A stretch of 64,000 nucleotides of DNA from Streptomyces sp. NBC_01750 (GCF_035918095.1 NZ_CP109137.1:6946001-7010000), one strand, 5' to 3'; shown: positions 7,251 through 16,615, numbered from the stretch's first letter. Program-made: numbers and translations. Notes: generated from the letters alone by a model not told the origin.

Positions 7251-8247
7251 TTCACCGATGGGGAATGGCGGTTCATTCTCGCGCACGAGATGCTGCACGC
7301 GGCCCTGCGTCACGGTGAACGCTGCGGCGCCCGCGACCCGTTGTTGTTCAACGTCGCCGCCGACTTCGTCGTGAACGGTTGGCTCGTCGAGATGCGTGTC
7401 GGCGAGATGCCCGAAGGGCCGCTGTACGAGCCGGACCTCAAGGACCTGTCGGTGGAGGAGGTCTACGACCGCATCGCCACCGACCAGCGCCGCCGTCGCC
7501 GGCTCGCGACCCTGCGCGGCAAGGGCGCCGGTGACATCCTCGGCGAGCCGCTGCCGCATGCGGCCGCCCGCCCGCCCGTACGCCGACCTGGACGACTTCT
7601 ACCGCCGCGGCCTGGTCCAGGGTTTCGACCTTCACCGGTACGGGGCACGCGGTCTGCTGCCCGCGGGGCTGATCCAGGAGATCAGGGCCCTGGCCCATCC
7701 GCCCGTGCCGTGGGACGCGCGACTGGCCCGCTGGTTCGACGAGTTCGTGCCCCGGCCCGAGCCCGTGCGGTCCTATGCCCGCCCGGCCAGGCGGCAGGCG
7801 TCCACCCCGGACATTCCCCGCGCCGGTCGGTACTTCCCCTCCGAGGAGACACCGCGCTGCACCTTCGGAGTCGTCCTCGACACCTCCGGCTCGATGAACA
7901 GCGCGCTGCTCGGCAAGGCGCTCGGCGCCATCGCCTCGTACGCCGATGCCCGCGACGTACCGGCGGCACGCGTCGTGTTCTGCGACGCCGCGGCGTACGA
8001 CGCCGGGTATCTGCCACCGGCCGAGATCGCCGGACGGGTGCGGGACCGCGGACGCGGCGGGACCGAACTGCAGCCCGGGATCGACCTGGTGCAGCGGGCC
8101 GATGACTTCCCGTCCACTGCCCCGGTGCTCGTGATCACCGACGGCTGGTGCGACCCCCTGCGGATCCGGCGCGAGCACGCCTTCCTGATCCCGCAGGGGG
8201 GCTCCCTGCCGTTCACGCCTCGCGGACCGGTCTTCCGGCTGACCTGA
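7230..8247 (+). pseudogene. 3' fragment of a metallopeptidase-like/VWA-like gene (DUF2201 type), frameshifted
   Basis: The fragment opens mid-domain with FTDGEWRFILAHEMLHAALRHG, an HExxH zinc motif (HEMLH), and runs through NVAADFVVNGWLVEM and YEPDLKDLSVEEVYDRI. Near 7555-7580, in a GCCCGCCCGCCC run, the frame slips by one and continues as ADLDDFYRRGLVQGFDLHRY, WDARLARWFDEFVP and the VWA MIDAS-like VVLDTSGSMNSALLGKAL, ending FTPRGPVFRLT. Such proteins usually pair with a MoxR-type AAA ATPase; none is nearby. With the N-terminus lost to the IS junction and a frameshift in the body, the gene is dead. The two halves might still be translated separately from internal starts, but nothing supports it. 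Confidence 0.75.
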
Positions 8248-8256
8248 ACACGGACG

Positions 8257-8625
8257 TCAGAGCACACCGCCCGCCTCGTCGTGGAACACCTCCGGCCGGT
8301 AGCGGTAGTCGTCGGCGTTCTTCGCCGACAGGCAGGCGACCGGGTCGACCGAGGCGAGCACAGCGACCATGGTGTCGGCGAGCTGGTGGTAGAAGTCCTG
8401 CGTGAAGTCGTGCTCCTTCTCCATGTTCTGCTGACGGTTGTACATCCACACCGTGAACGCCAGCGTGGAGACGTCCGCGTTGACCGGCGTCGTCGTGCCT
8501 GCGCCGTACTCGTGGTACGAGAGGAGGCCCGTACGGCCGTCGATCACGACCTCGAAGTCGTGGACCAGACTGCCGAGGCTGATCAGCCTGTCCCCGTCGG
8601 CCGGTGTCTCACGCCTGACGCTCAC
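8257..8625 (-). pseudogene. SUKH-like (Streptomyces SUKH-4-type) gene remnant, N-terminally truncated
   Basis: About 120 residues read SLGSLVHDFEVVIDGRTGLL, NADVSTLAFTVWMYNRQQN and DFYHQLADTMVAVLASVDPVA, resembling the C-terminal half of SUKH-4-type proteins found in Streptomyces. The intact family is longer. Upstream the frame runs into inverted sequence of an unrelated ATPase fragment, so the native start is lost; the GTG at 8625 is only the first possible start. SUKH proteins include immunity proteins of polymorphic toxins, but no toxin gene is adjacent. The family call is from pattern memory, hence moderate confidence. Confidence 0.45.
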
Positions 8626-8816
8626 CCTCAGCCCGGACACGCTCCGGATCGAGGTCTCCGACACCCGTACCGAGCAGCGACCGCCCCGCCCGGGAGACGT
8701 ACCGCCGCTGCCACCCCTGGCCGAATCCGGCCGCGGCCGCGGCCTCGTTGAGGGCACTCGCCTGCCGGTGGGAGGTCCTGGAGCGCGGAGTGCTCGACAG
8801 GGAATGCGCCCGCAGG
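8606..8816 (+). pseudogene. Fragment of an anti-sigma-factor-type ATP-binding protein (HATPase)
   Basis: The frame from 8606 reads SRLTLTLSPDTLRIEVSDTR and PLPPLAESGRGRGLVEG, the end of the ATP-binding region of RsbW-like Streptomyces regulators. A single extra G near 8753 breaks the frame. The next frame continues as ALACRWEVLERGVLDRECAR, which is the expected continuation after LVE. The N-terminal half is absent and is replaced by inverted SUKH-like sequence. It is a clear gene fossil. Confidence 0.6.
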
Positions 8817-9206
8817 CTACTTGGGCTGCAGCAGGTCCCAGCGGTTGCCGTACAGGTCCTCGAAGACCGCGACCGAGCCGTACGTCTCGTGTCGCGGCTC
8901 CTCCAGGAAGCGCACGCCCGCCGCCGTCATCCGCGCGTGGTCGGCCGCGAAGTCCTCGGTGTGCAGGAAGAAGCCGACCCGCCCACCCGTCTGCGCGCCG
9001 ACGCTCGCGCGCTGGACGTCGTCCTTGGCGCGGGCCAGCAGCAGTGCCGAGCCATGGCCGGTACCGCGCGGGCGGACCACCACCCAGCGGCTGCCGTCCC
9101 CGCGGTCGGTGTCCTCGACCAGTTCGAAGCCGAGGGCGTCCGTGTAGAAGGCGATGGCCTCGTCGTAGTCGCGGACGACGAGGGTGACCAGGGCGATGAA
9201 CGACAT
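8817..9206 (-). CDS. VOC-family (glyoxalase/bleomycin-resistance fold) protein
   Basis: The 129-residue product shows the two beta-alpha-beta-beta-beta modules: FIALVTLVVRDYDEAIAFYT with GFELVEDT in the first, and VGFFLHTEDFAADHARMTAAG with VFEDLYGNRWDLLQP in the second. The final Glu in VFEDLYGN is the usual metal ligand. Substrate unknown. ATG 9206 was chosen because the domain begins there; TATAAC at 9221-9216, 9 nt upstream, looks like its -10, leaving almost no leader. A longer GTG start at 9233 would contain that -10. It is divergent from the kinase gene. Confidence 0.85.
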   Translation of the reverse strand: MSFIALVTLVVRDYDEAIAFYTDALGFELVEDTDRGDGSRWVVVRPRGTGHGSALLLARAKDDVQRASVGAQTGGRVGFFLHTEDFAADHARMTAAGVRFLEEPRHETYGSVAVFEDLYGNRWDLLQPK

Positions 9207-9255
9207 GCGCTGCACGTTATACGTATGACTCACCCCGGATCAACGCGATGCGACA

Positions 9256-9906
9256 ATGCGCACCATGCATGCGCCGCCGCCCCCGACGTACCCGCCACAC
9301 ATTCTGTTCCGCGCCCGAGCCCTGGCCGCCCAGGGGCGCCGCGTCGTCCTGGGCATCGCGGGGGCCCCGGGCGCCGGGAAGACGACCCTCGCCGCCCATC
9401 TCGTCGACTCCCTCGACGGCCTCGCCGTCCTCGTCCCCATGGACGGCTTCCACCTGGCCCAGGCCGAACTCCGGCGCCTCGGCCGCGCGGAGCGCAAGGG
9501 TGCGCCGGATACCTTCGACGCGGCGGGATACGCCGCCCTGCTCGCTCGGCTGCGCGCCCCCGCCCCGGGCGCGACGGTCTACGCCCCCGCCTTCGACCGA
9601 GCCCTGGAGGAAGCGGTGGCCGGCAGCATCCCGGTCGACCCTGACATCCCTCTCGTCGTCACCGAGGGCAACTATCTGCTCCACGACGAAGGCCCCTGGG
9701 CACAGGTGCGGCCGCTCCTCGACGAGGCCTGGTACCTGGAGATCGACGACGCCGTACGTGTACGCCGACTGGTCGACCGGCATGTGCGGTTCGGCAAGCC
9801 GCGGCCGTATGCCGAGCGCTGGGTCCGGGACTCGGACGAGCGCAACGCCCGGCTGGTCGCCCGCGGCCGCGACCGCGCCGACTTCGTGGTCACACAGTCG
9901 TGGTAG
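9256..9906 (+). CDS. Nucleoside/uridine-kinase-like P-loop kinase
   Basis: The 216-residue product has Walker A GIAGAPGAGKTTLA near residue 38 and the pantothenate/uridine-kinase-like PMDGFHLAQAEL, then TFDAAGYAALLARL and VVTEGNYLL, where the acceptor is held. The family phosphorylates small hydroxylated substrates (nucleosides, pantothenate, fructose-type sugars); the actual substrate is not evident. Two ATGs (9256, 9265) are in frame with no SD, so a leaderless start is likely. The gene stands alone. Confidence 0.82.
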   Translation: MRTMHAPPPPTYPPHILFRARALAAQGRRVVLGIAGAPGAGKTTLAAHLVDSLDGLAVLVPMDGFHLAQAELRRLGRAERKGAPDTFDAAGYAALLARLRAPAPGATVYAPAFDRALEEAVAGSIPVDPDIPLVVTEGNYLLHDEGPWAQVRPLLDEAWYLEIDDAVRVRRLVDRHVRFGKPRPYAERWVRDSDERNARLVARGRDRADFVVTQSW

Positions 9907-10043
9907 TCCCCCGACCCGCGCACACGGGCGCGCTGCGGGGCCCTGGCGAGAAGCCGGCGAAGTCAATGCGGAACGCGGTCTGGCCCCGCCGGACGCGGTC
10001 GGTACGCTCGAGGTCCTGGTACGCGATGCGGAAGGCGGTTGAC

Positions 10044-10994
10044 GTGGGGTTGTTCCGGCGAGGGCCGAAGCGCGACGGACGCGATGCACCCCGGGACCCC
10101 GAGTTCTCCTTCTTCTCGGAAGAAGAGGGCGCACGCTTCCGCGCCCAGGTCCGGCAAGCCTTCGCCGAACAAGGCCTGGAAGTGACCGTGTACGCGGACG
10201 TGGTGTCGGACAGCGCCGGCCGCCAGTTCGGGCTCGGCAATCTCGCCGCCGTCTGCCACAACGACGACCGCGGGCCGCGCTCCTGGCCCGAACTGGTCCG
10301 GCAGCACGTCGGGATGGTGCTGCGCACCATGGAGGCGCCCTCCGCGCTGGACACCCTGCCGACCGAGCAGATCCGCGCCCAGCTCTACCCCCGCGTCGTC
10401 GGCGCCGACGGGTTCAATGCGCAGAACTTCGCCTACGCGCGCACCGTCGCACCCGGCCTGTTCGAGATCCTCGCGCTCGACCTCCCGGAGAGCGTCATGA
10501 TGCTCACCGACGAGGCCCTGGAGCCGCTCGGCGACCTGCGGTACCTGCGCGACCAGGCGCTCTACAATCTCAGGGGACTACCCCTGGAGGGCCACGAGAC
10601 CGTCAAGGACTCCGAGGGCATGCGCTTCGAGGTGGTCCTCGGCGACTCCTTCTACACCGCGAGCCGCGTCCTGGCGCTGGACAGCGTCGTACAGCAGGTC
10701 ACCGGAGAGCAACTCACCGCCGACGGGGCCCTGGTGGCGATGCCCTTCCGGCATCAGCTCGCCTTCCATGCCATCCACGACACCGGCATGATCCCGGCCC
10801 TCAACGCCATGGCCTCCTTCGCGGCCGCCGGCTACGCCGACACGCCCGGCGCCATCAGCCCGTACGTCTACTGGTGGCGCGACGGCACCTTCACCCAGCT
10901 CAGCGACCGTGACGAGGAAGGAGAGCTGCGCATCGTGGTCGGCGACGAATTCCATGAGCTGCTGGAGCGGCTGGTGGCCAACGACCAGGATTGA
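10044..10994 (+). CDS. Conserved hypothetical protein resembling DUF1444 (YtpQ)
   Basis: The 316-residue product starts at a GTG preceded by GGAAGG at an ideal 8-nt distance. The body follows the plan of DUF1444/YtpQ proteins: an early region ending in AQLYPRVVGADGF, then ILALDLPESVMMLTDEAL, LRDQALYNLRGLP, FEVVLGDSFYTASRVLALD and VAMPFRHQLAFHAI. It has no signal peptide or membrane segment. The molecular role of the family is unknown. The assignment is from motif layout only. The M24 peptidase begins 37 bp downstream. Confidence 0.65.
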   Translation: MGLFRRGPKRDGRDAPRDPEFSFFSEEEGARFRAQVRQAFAEQGLEVTVYADVVSDSAGRQFGLGNLAAVCHNDDRGPRSWPELVRQHVGMVLRTMEAPSALDTLPTEQIRAQLYPRVVGADGFNAQNFAYARTVAPGLFEILALDLPESVMMLTDEALEPLGDLRYLRDQALYNLRGLPLEGHETVKDSEGMRFEVVLGDSFYTASRVLALDSVVQQVTGEQLTADGALVAMPFRHQLAFHAIHDTGMIPALNAMASFAAAGYADTPGAISPYVYWWRDGTFTQLSDRDEEGELRIVVGDEFHELLERLVANDQD

Positions 10995-11031
10995 GCTCGC
11001 GCACGCCACCACCCGCGGGCAATATGACCCC

Positions 11032-12153
11032 ATGCCCACCATGCCCGCGCCCTTCACCACAGACGACTACCGAGCCCGGATGGCCCGCGCCGCGGCCGCC
11101 GCCGCCGAGGCGGGGCTCGCGGGAGTGCTCGTCGCGCCCGGCCCCGACCTCGTCCATCTGACCGGCTACCGGCCCGCGAGCACTGAGCGGCTCACCATGC
11201 TCGTCCTCGCCGCGGGCCGGGAACCCGTCCTCGTCGTTCCGACCCTGGAGGCGCCGGACGCCGAGGAGGCCGCCGGAGCGGCCGCGTTCACCGTGCGCGA
11301 CTGGACCGACGGCAAGGACCCCTACGCCGTCACCGCTCCGCTGCTGGACGCCGACGGCCGCTTCGGAGTCAGCGACAACACCTGGGCGATGCATCTCCTC
11401 GGTCTGCAGCGGCAGCTGCCCGGGACCTCCTACACATCGCTGACCGAGGCCCTGCCCATGCTGCGGGCCGTGAAGGACGCGCACGAACTGGCCCTGATCG
11501 AGGCGGCGGGAGCCGCCGCCGACGAGACGTACCACGAAATCCTCAAGGTGCGCTTCGCCGGGCGCGGGGAGGCCGAGGTCGCGGCCGATCTCGCCGCGCT
11601 GCTCAGGCAGTTCGGACATTCGCAGGTCGACTTCACCGTCGTCGGCTCAGGACCGAACGGCGCCAATCCGCACCACGAGGCGGGCGACCGCACCATCCTC
11701 CACGGCGACATGGTCGTCCTCGACTTCGGCGGCCTCAAGCACGGCTACGGCTCCGACACCAGCCGTACCGTCCATGTCGGCGAGCCGACACCCGCCGAGC
11801 AGCACGTTCACGACGTCGTGCGGGAGGCCCAGCAGGCCGGCTTCGAGGCGGTACGGCCGGGGGTCGCCTGCCAGGAGATCGACCGGGCCGCCCGCGAGAT
11901 CATCGAAGAGGCCGGGTACGGAGACCTGTTCATCCACCGCACCGGCCACGGGATCGGCGTCACCACGCACGAGCCGCCGTACATGATCGAGGGTGAGGAG
12001 CAGTCGCTGATCCCTGGCATGTGCTTCTCCGTCGAGCCGGGGATCTATCTCCCCGGCCGCTTCGGCGTCCGTATCGAGGACATCGTCACGGTCACCGAGG
12101 ACGGCGGCCGCCGTTTCAACAACACCCCGCGCGAGATGGCGATCGTCGAGTAG
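11032..12153 (+). CDS. pepQ: M24-family metallopeptidase (Xaa-Pro dipeptidase/aminopeptidase type)
   Basis: A 373-residue pita-bread-fold peptidase. An N-terminal creatinase-like domain (about 1-140) precedes the catalytic domain. The metal ligands fit VVLDFGG, GSDTSRTVHVG, HRTGHGIG, FSVEPGIYLPG and GVRIEDIV. Family members remove or split residues next to proline in the cytoplasm. ATGs at 11032 and 11041 are both possible; no SD precedes either, and a TATGAC hexamer lies close upstream, suggesting a very short leader. The symbol is a family-level suggestion. Confidence 0.88.
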   Translation: MPTMPAPFTTDDYRARMARAAAAAAEAGLAGVLVAPGPDLVHLTGYRPASTERLTMLVLAAGREPVLVVPTLEAPDAEEAAGAAAFTVRDWTDGKDPYAVTAPLLDADGRFGVSDNTWAMHLLGLQRQLPGTSYTSLTEALPMLRAVKDAHELALIEAAGAAADETYHEILKVRFAGRGEAEVAADLAALLRQFGHSQVDFTVVGSGPNGANPHHEAGDRTILHGDMVVLDFGGLKHGYGSDTSRTVHVGEPTPAEQHVHDVVREAQQAGFEAVRPGVACQEIDRAAREIIEEAGYGDLFIHRTGHGIGVTTHEPPYMIEGEEQSLIPGMCFSVEPGIYLPGRFGVRIEDIVTVTEDGGRRFNNTPREMAIVE

Positions 12154-12185
12154 CCGCAGCTCCGCCCCGGATCCAGCGCCTGGTC

Positions 12186-13928
12186 TCAGCCGTCGGCCAG
12201 GACGACACAGGACTGCGGCGGCAGGTGCAATACGCCGTCCGTGCCCGGTTCTTGGACAGTTCCCCAGGCGGCCAGCACCCGGCCGCCGCCGCCCAGCGGG
12301 ATCGCGGCCGGCTCCTTGGCCAGATTGACCGCGATCCGCAGATCGCCGCGCCGGTACGCCAGCCAGCGAGCCTCCTCGTCGTACGCCACCTTCACCGCCG
12401 CCAGGTCCGGATCCGTCAGGTCCGGCTGTGCGCGGCGCAGCGCGATCAGCTCGCGGTGCCAGGCCAGCAGCCGGGCGTGCGGCTCCCGCTCCCGCTCGGA
12501 CCTGTCCAGGCAGGAGCGCTCCCTGGTCGACGGCGCCTGCGGGTCGGGGATCTCGTCCTCCGCCCAGCCGTGCGCCGCGAACTCCCGCCGTCTGCCGCTG
12601 CGTACGGCCTCGGCCAGCTCCGGGTCGGTGTGGTCGGTGAAGAACTGCCAGGGCGTGCGGGCGCCCCACTCCTCGCCCATGAACAGCATCGGTGTGAACG
12701 GCCCGGTCAGTACCAGTACGGCCGCGCACGCCAGCAGCCCGGGGGAGAGGCCGGCCGAGAGCCGGTCGCCCAGTGCCCGGTTGCCGATCTGGTCGTGCGT
12801 CTGGGCATAGCCGAGGAAGCGGTGTGCGGCGGTTCGCGTCACGTCGACGGAGCGGCCGTGCGTACGACCCCGGAAGCTCGAGTACGTACCGTCGTGGAAG
12901 AAGCCGTGGGTGAGGGTCTTGCCGATCGCCGCCAGCGGAGCGACGGCGAAGTCGGCGTAGTAGCCCTGGGCCTCACCGGTCAGGGCAGTGTGCAGGGCGT
13001 GGTGGAAGTCGTCGTTCCACTGTGCGTGCAGTCCCAGGCCGCCCGCCTCGCGCGGCGCCGTCGTGCGCGGGTCGCACAGATCCGACTCGGCGACCAGGAA
13101 GAGCGGACGGCCGAGCTCGTCCGAGAGGGCATCGACGGCGGCGGAGAGCTCCTCGAGGAAGGTCAGCGCACGCGTGTCGGCGAGGGCGTGCACCGCATCG
13201 AGACGCAGTCCGTCGAGCCGGAAGTCGCGCAGCCACGCCAGCGCGCTGCCCAGCAGATACGCGCGGACCTCGTCGGAGCCCGGGGCATCGAGGTTGACCG
13301 CCGAGCCCCACGGGGTGTGGTGGGTGTCGGTGAAGTACGGGCCGAAGGACGGCAGGTGGTTGCCGGACGGGCCCAGATGGTTGTGGACCACGTCCAGCAC
13401 CACCCCGAGACCACGGCCGTGCGCGGTGTCGACAAAGCGCTTCAGCGCCTCGGGGCCGCCGTACGGCTCGTGCACCGCCCACGGCGAGACACCCTCGTAG
13501 CCCCAGCCGTGCACGCCGGGAAAGGGACACAGCGGCATCAGCTCGATATGGGTGACCCCCAACTCGGCCAGCTCGCCGAGCCGTTCGGCCGCCGCGTCCA
13601 GGGTGCCCTCGCGGGTGTACGTACCGATGTGCAGCTCGTACAGGACCGCGCCGCCGAGCCCACGCCCCGCCCAGTCGTTCCGCCAGGCGTAGGCGCTCTG
13701 GTCGACCACGGCACTCATGGCGTCCGGGCCGTCCGGCTGGCGGCGAGAGCGCGGATCGGGCAGCACGGGCCCGCCGTCCAGCGCGAAGCCGTACCTGGCG
13801 CCTTCGCCCGCCTCGGCCTCGGCGCTCCACCAGCCCGCACGCCCTTCGGCGCGCCCCATCGGACGCTCCTCGCCCGCCAGCCACAGTACGACCCGGTCGG
13901 CCTGCGGCGCCCACACCTCGAACAGCAC
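12186..13928 (-). CDS. treZ: Malto-oligosyltrehalose trehalohydrolase
   Basis: A 580-residue GH13 enzyme that releases trehalose from malto-oligosyltrehalose. The N-terminal carbohydrate-binding fold starts VLFEVWAPQADRV. The catalytic barrel shows GVVLDVVHNHLGPSGNHL, FRLDGLRLDAVHAL (nucleophile Asp), FLVAESDL (acid/base Glu) and QTHDQIGNRALGDRL. I chose GTG 13928 because GAGGGGA precedes it at 6 nt and relatives start at exactly this LFEVWAP. It is divergent from the GH1 gene and works with TreY and GlgX/TreX further along the same strand. Confidence 0.93.
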   Translation of the reverse strand: MLFEVWAPQADRVVLWLAGEERPMGRAEGRAGWWSAEAEAGEGARYGFALDGGPVLPDPRSRRQPDGPDAMSAVVDQSAYAWRNDWAGRGLGGAVLYELHIGTYTREGTLDAAAERLGELAELGVTHIELMPLCPFPGVHGWGYEGVSPWAVHEPYGGPEALKRFVDTAHGRGLGVVLDVVHNHLGPSGNHLPSFGPYFTDTHHTPWGSAVNLDAPGSDEVRAYLLGSALAWLRDFRLDGLRLDAVHALADTRALTFLEELSAAVDALSDELGRPLFLVAESDLCDPRTTAPREAGGLGLHAQWNDDFHHALHTALTGEAQGYYADFAVAPLAAIGKTLTHGFFHDGTYSSFRGRTHGRSVDVTRTAAHRFLGYAQTHDQIGNRALGDRLSAGLSPGLLACAAVLVLTGPFTPMLFMGEEWGARTPWQFFTDHTDPELAEAVRSGRRREFAAHGWAEDEIPDPQAPSTRERSCLDRSEREREPHARLLAWHRELIALRRAQPDLTDPDLAAVKVAYDEEARWLAYRRGDLRIAVNLAKEPAAIPLGGGGRVLAAWGTVQEPGTDGVLHLPPQSCVVLADG

Positions 13929-14017
13929 TGGAGGTCCCCTCGTCGTCGATGCGACCTCCATCCTGGCAAGATCGGGGTCTAGAAGAGGTGTCCTTGGGGC
14001 CATTAAGGTCACGAACC

Positions 14018-15400
14018 ATGTCGACGCCGCTGCCGCCGCTGCCCGCCTTCCCGCCCGGTTTCCTCTGGGGCGCGTCCGCCTCCGCCTTCCAGACCGAAGG
14101 GGCCGCCGACGCCGACGGCAAGGGACCCTCGGGCTGGGACGCCTTCGCCGCCCAGGGCCGGATCAAGGACGGCGCCGATGCCTCGCGGGGCACCGGCTTC
14201 CACGCGCGCTATCGCGAGGACGTCGCCCTGCTCGCCGGCCTCGGCGCGGACGGCTTCCGCTTCTCGGTCAGCTGGCCGCGCGTCGTCCCCGGCGGCAGCG
14301 GACCTGTCAATGCCGCGGGGCTCGACTTCTACGACCGTCTCGTCGACGAACTGTGCGCTCACGGCATCACGCCCGCGCCCACCCTCTACCACTGGGACAC
14401 CCCGCTCCCGCTCGATGAAGCGGGCGGCTGGCTGAACCGGGACACGGCGTTCCGCTTCGCCGAGTACGCCTCCGTCGTCGCCGAGCGGCTCGCCGACCGC
14501 GTACCGATGTGGATCACCATCAACGAACCGGCCGAGGTCACCCTGCTCGGCTACGCGCTCGGCGAGCACGCGCCCGGCAAGCAGCTCCTTTTCGACGCGC
14601 TGCCCGCCGCCCACCACCAGCTGCTCGCCCATGGCCTCGCGGTCCAGGCGCTGCGCGCGGCGGGCGCCGCGAACATCGGCCTCGCCGTTTCCCACTCGCC
14701 CGTACGGACCGCGGGGATCAGCGAGGAGGACCGGTTCGGCGCGGAGCTGTACGACACGATCACCAACTGGATGTTCGCCGACCCGATCCTCACCGGCAGC
14801 TATCCCGATGAGAATTTCGCCGCCCTGATGCCGGGCCCGGTCGCCGAAGACCTCGCCGTCATCGCCGCACCGCTGGACTGGTACGGCGTGAACTACTACC
14901 ACCCGATGCTCGTCGGCGCGCCCGCCAAGGACGCGCTCGGTGACTTCGCCGGCGTCGGCATGCCCGCCGAACTCCCCTTCGGGCTACGGGACATCGAGTG
15001 CGAGCAGCGCACCGATTTCGGCTGGCCGGTCGTTCCCGACGGGCTGCGAGAGCTGCTCGTGCTCCTCAAGGACCGGTTCGGCGACAGGCTGCCGCCGCTG
15101 TTCATCACCGAGAACGGCTGCTCGTACGACGGTCTCGACGACCAGCGCCGTATCGACTTCCTCGACGCCCATCTCCGCTCACTGCACGAGGCGATCGACG
15201 CGGGAGTCGACGTACGCGGCTACTTCACCTGGTCGCTCACCGACAACATCGAATGGGTCCAGGGCGCGTCCCAGCACTTTGGTCTCGTCCACATCGACTA
15301 CGAGACGCTGGAGCGCACACCGAAGGCCTCGTACGCCTGGTACCGGGAGGCCATCGCCGCGCAGAAGCCCGCCGCCCGGAAGGCGGGTTCAGGGCACTGA
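14018..15400 (+). CDS. GH1 beta-glucosidase
   Basis: The 460-residue product is a full-length GH1 enzyme. The N-terminal FLWGASASAFQTEGA is the family signature. The acid/base is E170 in TINEP and the nucleophile is E365 in FITENGCSYDG. The C-terminal WSLTDNIEWVQGASQHFGLV is typical. There is no signal peptide, so it hydrolyses imported cellobiose-like or aryl beta-glucosides in the cytoplasm. AAGGTC lies 7 nt before the ATG. Its 3' end overlaps the convergent MFS gene by 12 bp. Confidence 0.93.
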   Translation: MSTPLPPLPAFPPGFLWGASASAFQTEGAADADGKGPSGWDAFAAQGRIKDGADASRGTGFHARYREDVALLAGLGADGFRFSVSWPRVVPGGSGPVNAAGLDFYDRLVDELCAHGITPAPTLYHWDTPLPLDEAGGWLNRDTAFRFAEYASVVAERLADRVPMWITINEPAEVTLLGYALGEHAPGKQLLFDALPAAHHQLLAHGLAVQALRAAGAANIGLAVSHSPVRTAGISEEDRFGAELYDTITNWMFADPILTGSYPDENFAALMPGPVAEDLAVIAAPLDWYGVNYYHPMLVGAPAKDALGDFAGVGMPAELPFGLRDIECEQRTDFGWPVVPDGLRELLVLLKDRFGDRLPPLFITENGCSYDGLDDQRRIDFLDAHLRSLHEAIDAGVDVRGYFTWSLTDNIEWVQGASQHFGLVHIDYETLERTPKASYAWYREAIAAQKPAARKAGSGH

Positions 15401-16615
15401 ACGGATCTTCCACACCAGCACACCGCCGAGGACGGTGACCACGGTCGCCGTCAGATACAGCCCGGCGTACCCGCCCGCGTACGCCACGATCGGCGCGGCC
15501 AGCGCGGGGCCGAGGACCTGCGGCGCCGAATTGGCGATGTTGATGACGCCCAGATCCTTCGCCCGGTCACCGGCCTCCGGCAGCACCTGCGTGATCAGCG
15601 CCTGGTCGACGGCGATGTACACGCCGAAACCGAGCCCGAGCAGCGCCGCAGCACCCATCGCCACCGGCCAGGTGTGCCAGAACGTCAGCAGCAGCGAAGC
15701 CGTCGCCATCACCACCGAACCGACCGCGACCAGCGCCTTGCGCCGGCCCAGCCGGTCCGAGACAACCCCGCCGACCACCGCCGTCACCACCACGCCGGCC
15801 GTGTAGAGCAGCGTCAGAATCAGTACGCCCTCGTCCGGATCCGGGTAATGCACCGCGTCCTTGAGGAAATACAGCAGATACAGCGTGCCCATCGCGTTCC
15901 CGAGCATCACCAGAAAACGAGTGAGCCAGGCCCAGCCGAAATCCGGATACGCCCGCGGGCTGACCCAGAAGTCCTTCAGACGCACCGACTCCCTTGCGGG
16001 AAAAGGGACGTGAGGGTCGCGGGTCAGCAGTACGAAAGGCAGCGCGCAGAGCACCACGAGCGCCGCGAGCAGCAGATAGCCCGTCACGGTCCCGGTCACC
16101 ACCGTGGTCACCAGCAGCGCCCCGACGACCAGCCCCAGCGTCTGGGGAATCCCGATGAACCCGGAGACCGCGGCCCGCTGACGCACCGGCACCTGGTCAG
16201 GCACGACAGCATTGGTCCCGGCCAGCATGGCGTTCAGACCGAGCTGCGCCAGGCACCAGCCGAGCGCCACTGAGATCACCGTCGTCTGCGCCGAGGTGAC
16301 CGCGAGGCCCACCGCACCCAGCACGGCCCCGCCCAGGATCCACGGGCGACGGCGCCCGAAGCGCCCGCCCGTACGGTCCGACAGCGCACCCGCGAGCGGA
16401 TTGACGACGACCGCGAACAGCGCCCCCACTCCGGTCGCCCAGCCCAGCGCGACCTCCTTGCCGGACGGGTCGAGCTGGTCGATCTGCTCGGCGAGCAGCA
16501 CCTGGATCGGCGTGAGGAACGCCATGTACAGACCCAGGTTGGCCAGTACAAGACAGGATATCCAGGCGCTGCCGACGAGATTCCGCGGCTCGGAGTGCAG
16601 CTTTTGAGTCGTCAT
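15389..16615 (-). CDS. MFS transporter, glycoside/sugar type
   Basis: The 408-residue product has about twelve hydrophobic segments and the MFS loop signatures NPLAGALSDRTGGRFGRRRPW after helix 2 and VVSDRLGRRKALV in the second half. The pattern resembles sugar or SLC45-like symporters, which fits the convergent beta-glucosidase neighbour, but the substrate is inferred. ATG 16615 follows a weak purine stretch. A strong hairpin separates it from the upstream GNAT gene, so it probably has its own promoter in the short gap or is expressed by readthrough. Confidence 0.82.
   Translation of the reverse strand: MTTQKLHSEPRNLVGSAWISCLVLANLGLYMAFLTPIQVLLAEQIDQLDPSGKEVALGWATGVGALFAVVVNPLAGALSDRTGGRFGRRRPWILGGAVLGAVGLAVTSAQTTVISVALGWCLAQLGLNAMLAGTNAVVPDQVPVRQRAAVSGFIGIPQTLGLVVGALLVTTVVTGTVTGYLLLAALVVLCALPFVLLTRDPHVPFPARESVRLKDFWVSPRAYPDFGWAWLTRFLVMLGNAMGTLYLLYFLKDAVHYPDPDEGVLILTLLYTAGVVVTAVVGGVVSDRLGRRKALVAVGSVVMATASLLLTFWHTWPVAMGAAALLGLGFGVYIAVDQALITQVLPEAGDRAKDLGVINIANSAPQVLGPALAAPIVAYAGGYAGLYLTATVVTVLGGVLVWKIRSVP

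Noticed and set aside
8257..8816. An active toxin-immunity pair
   Set aside because: The SUKH-like part is truncated, the partner is an HATPase fragment with a frameshift, and no toxin domain is present.
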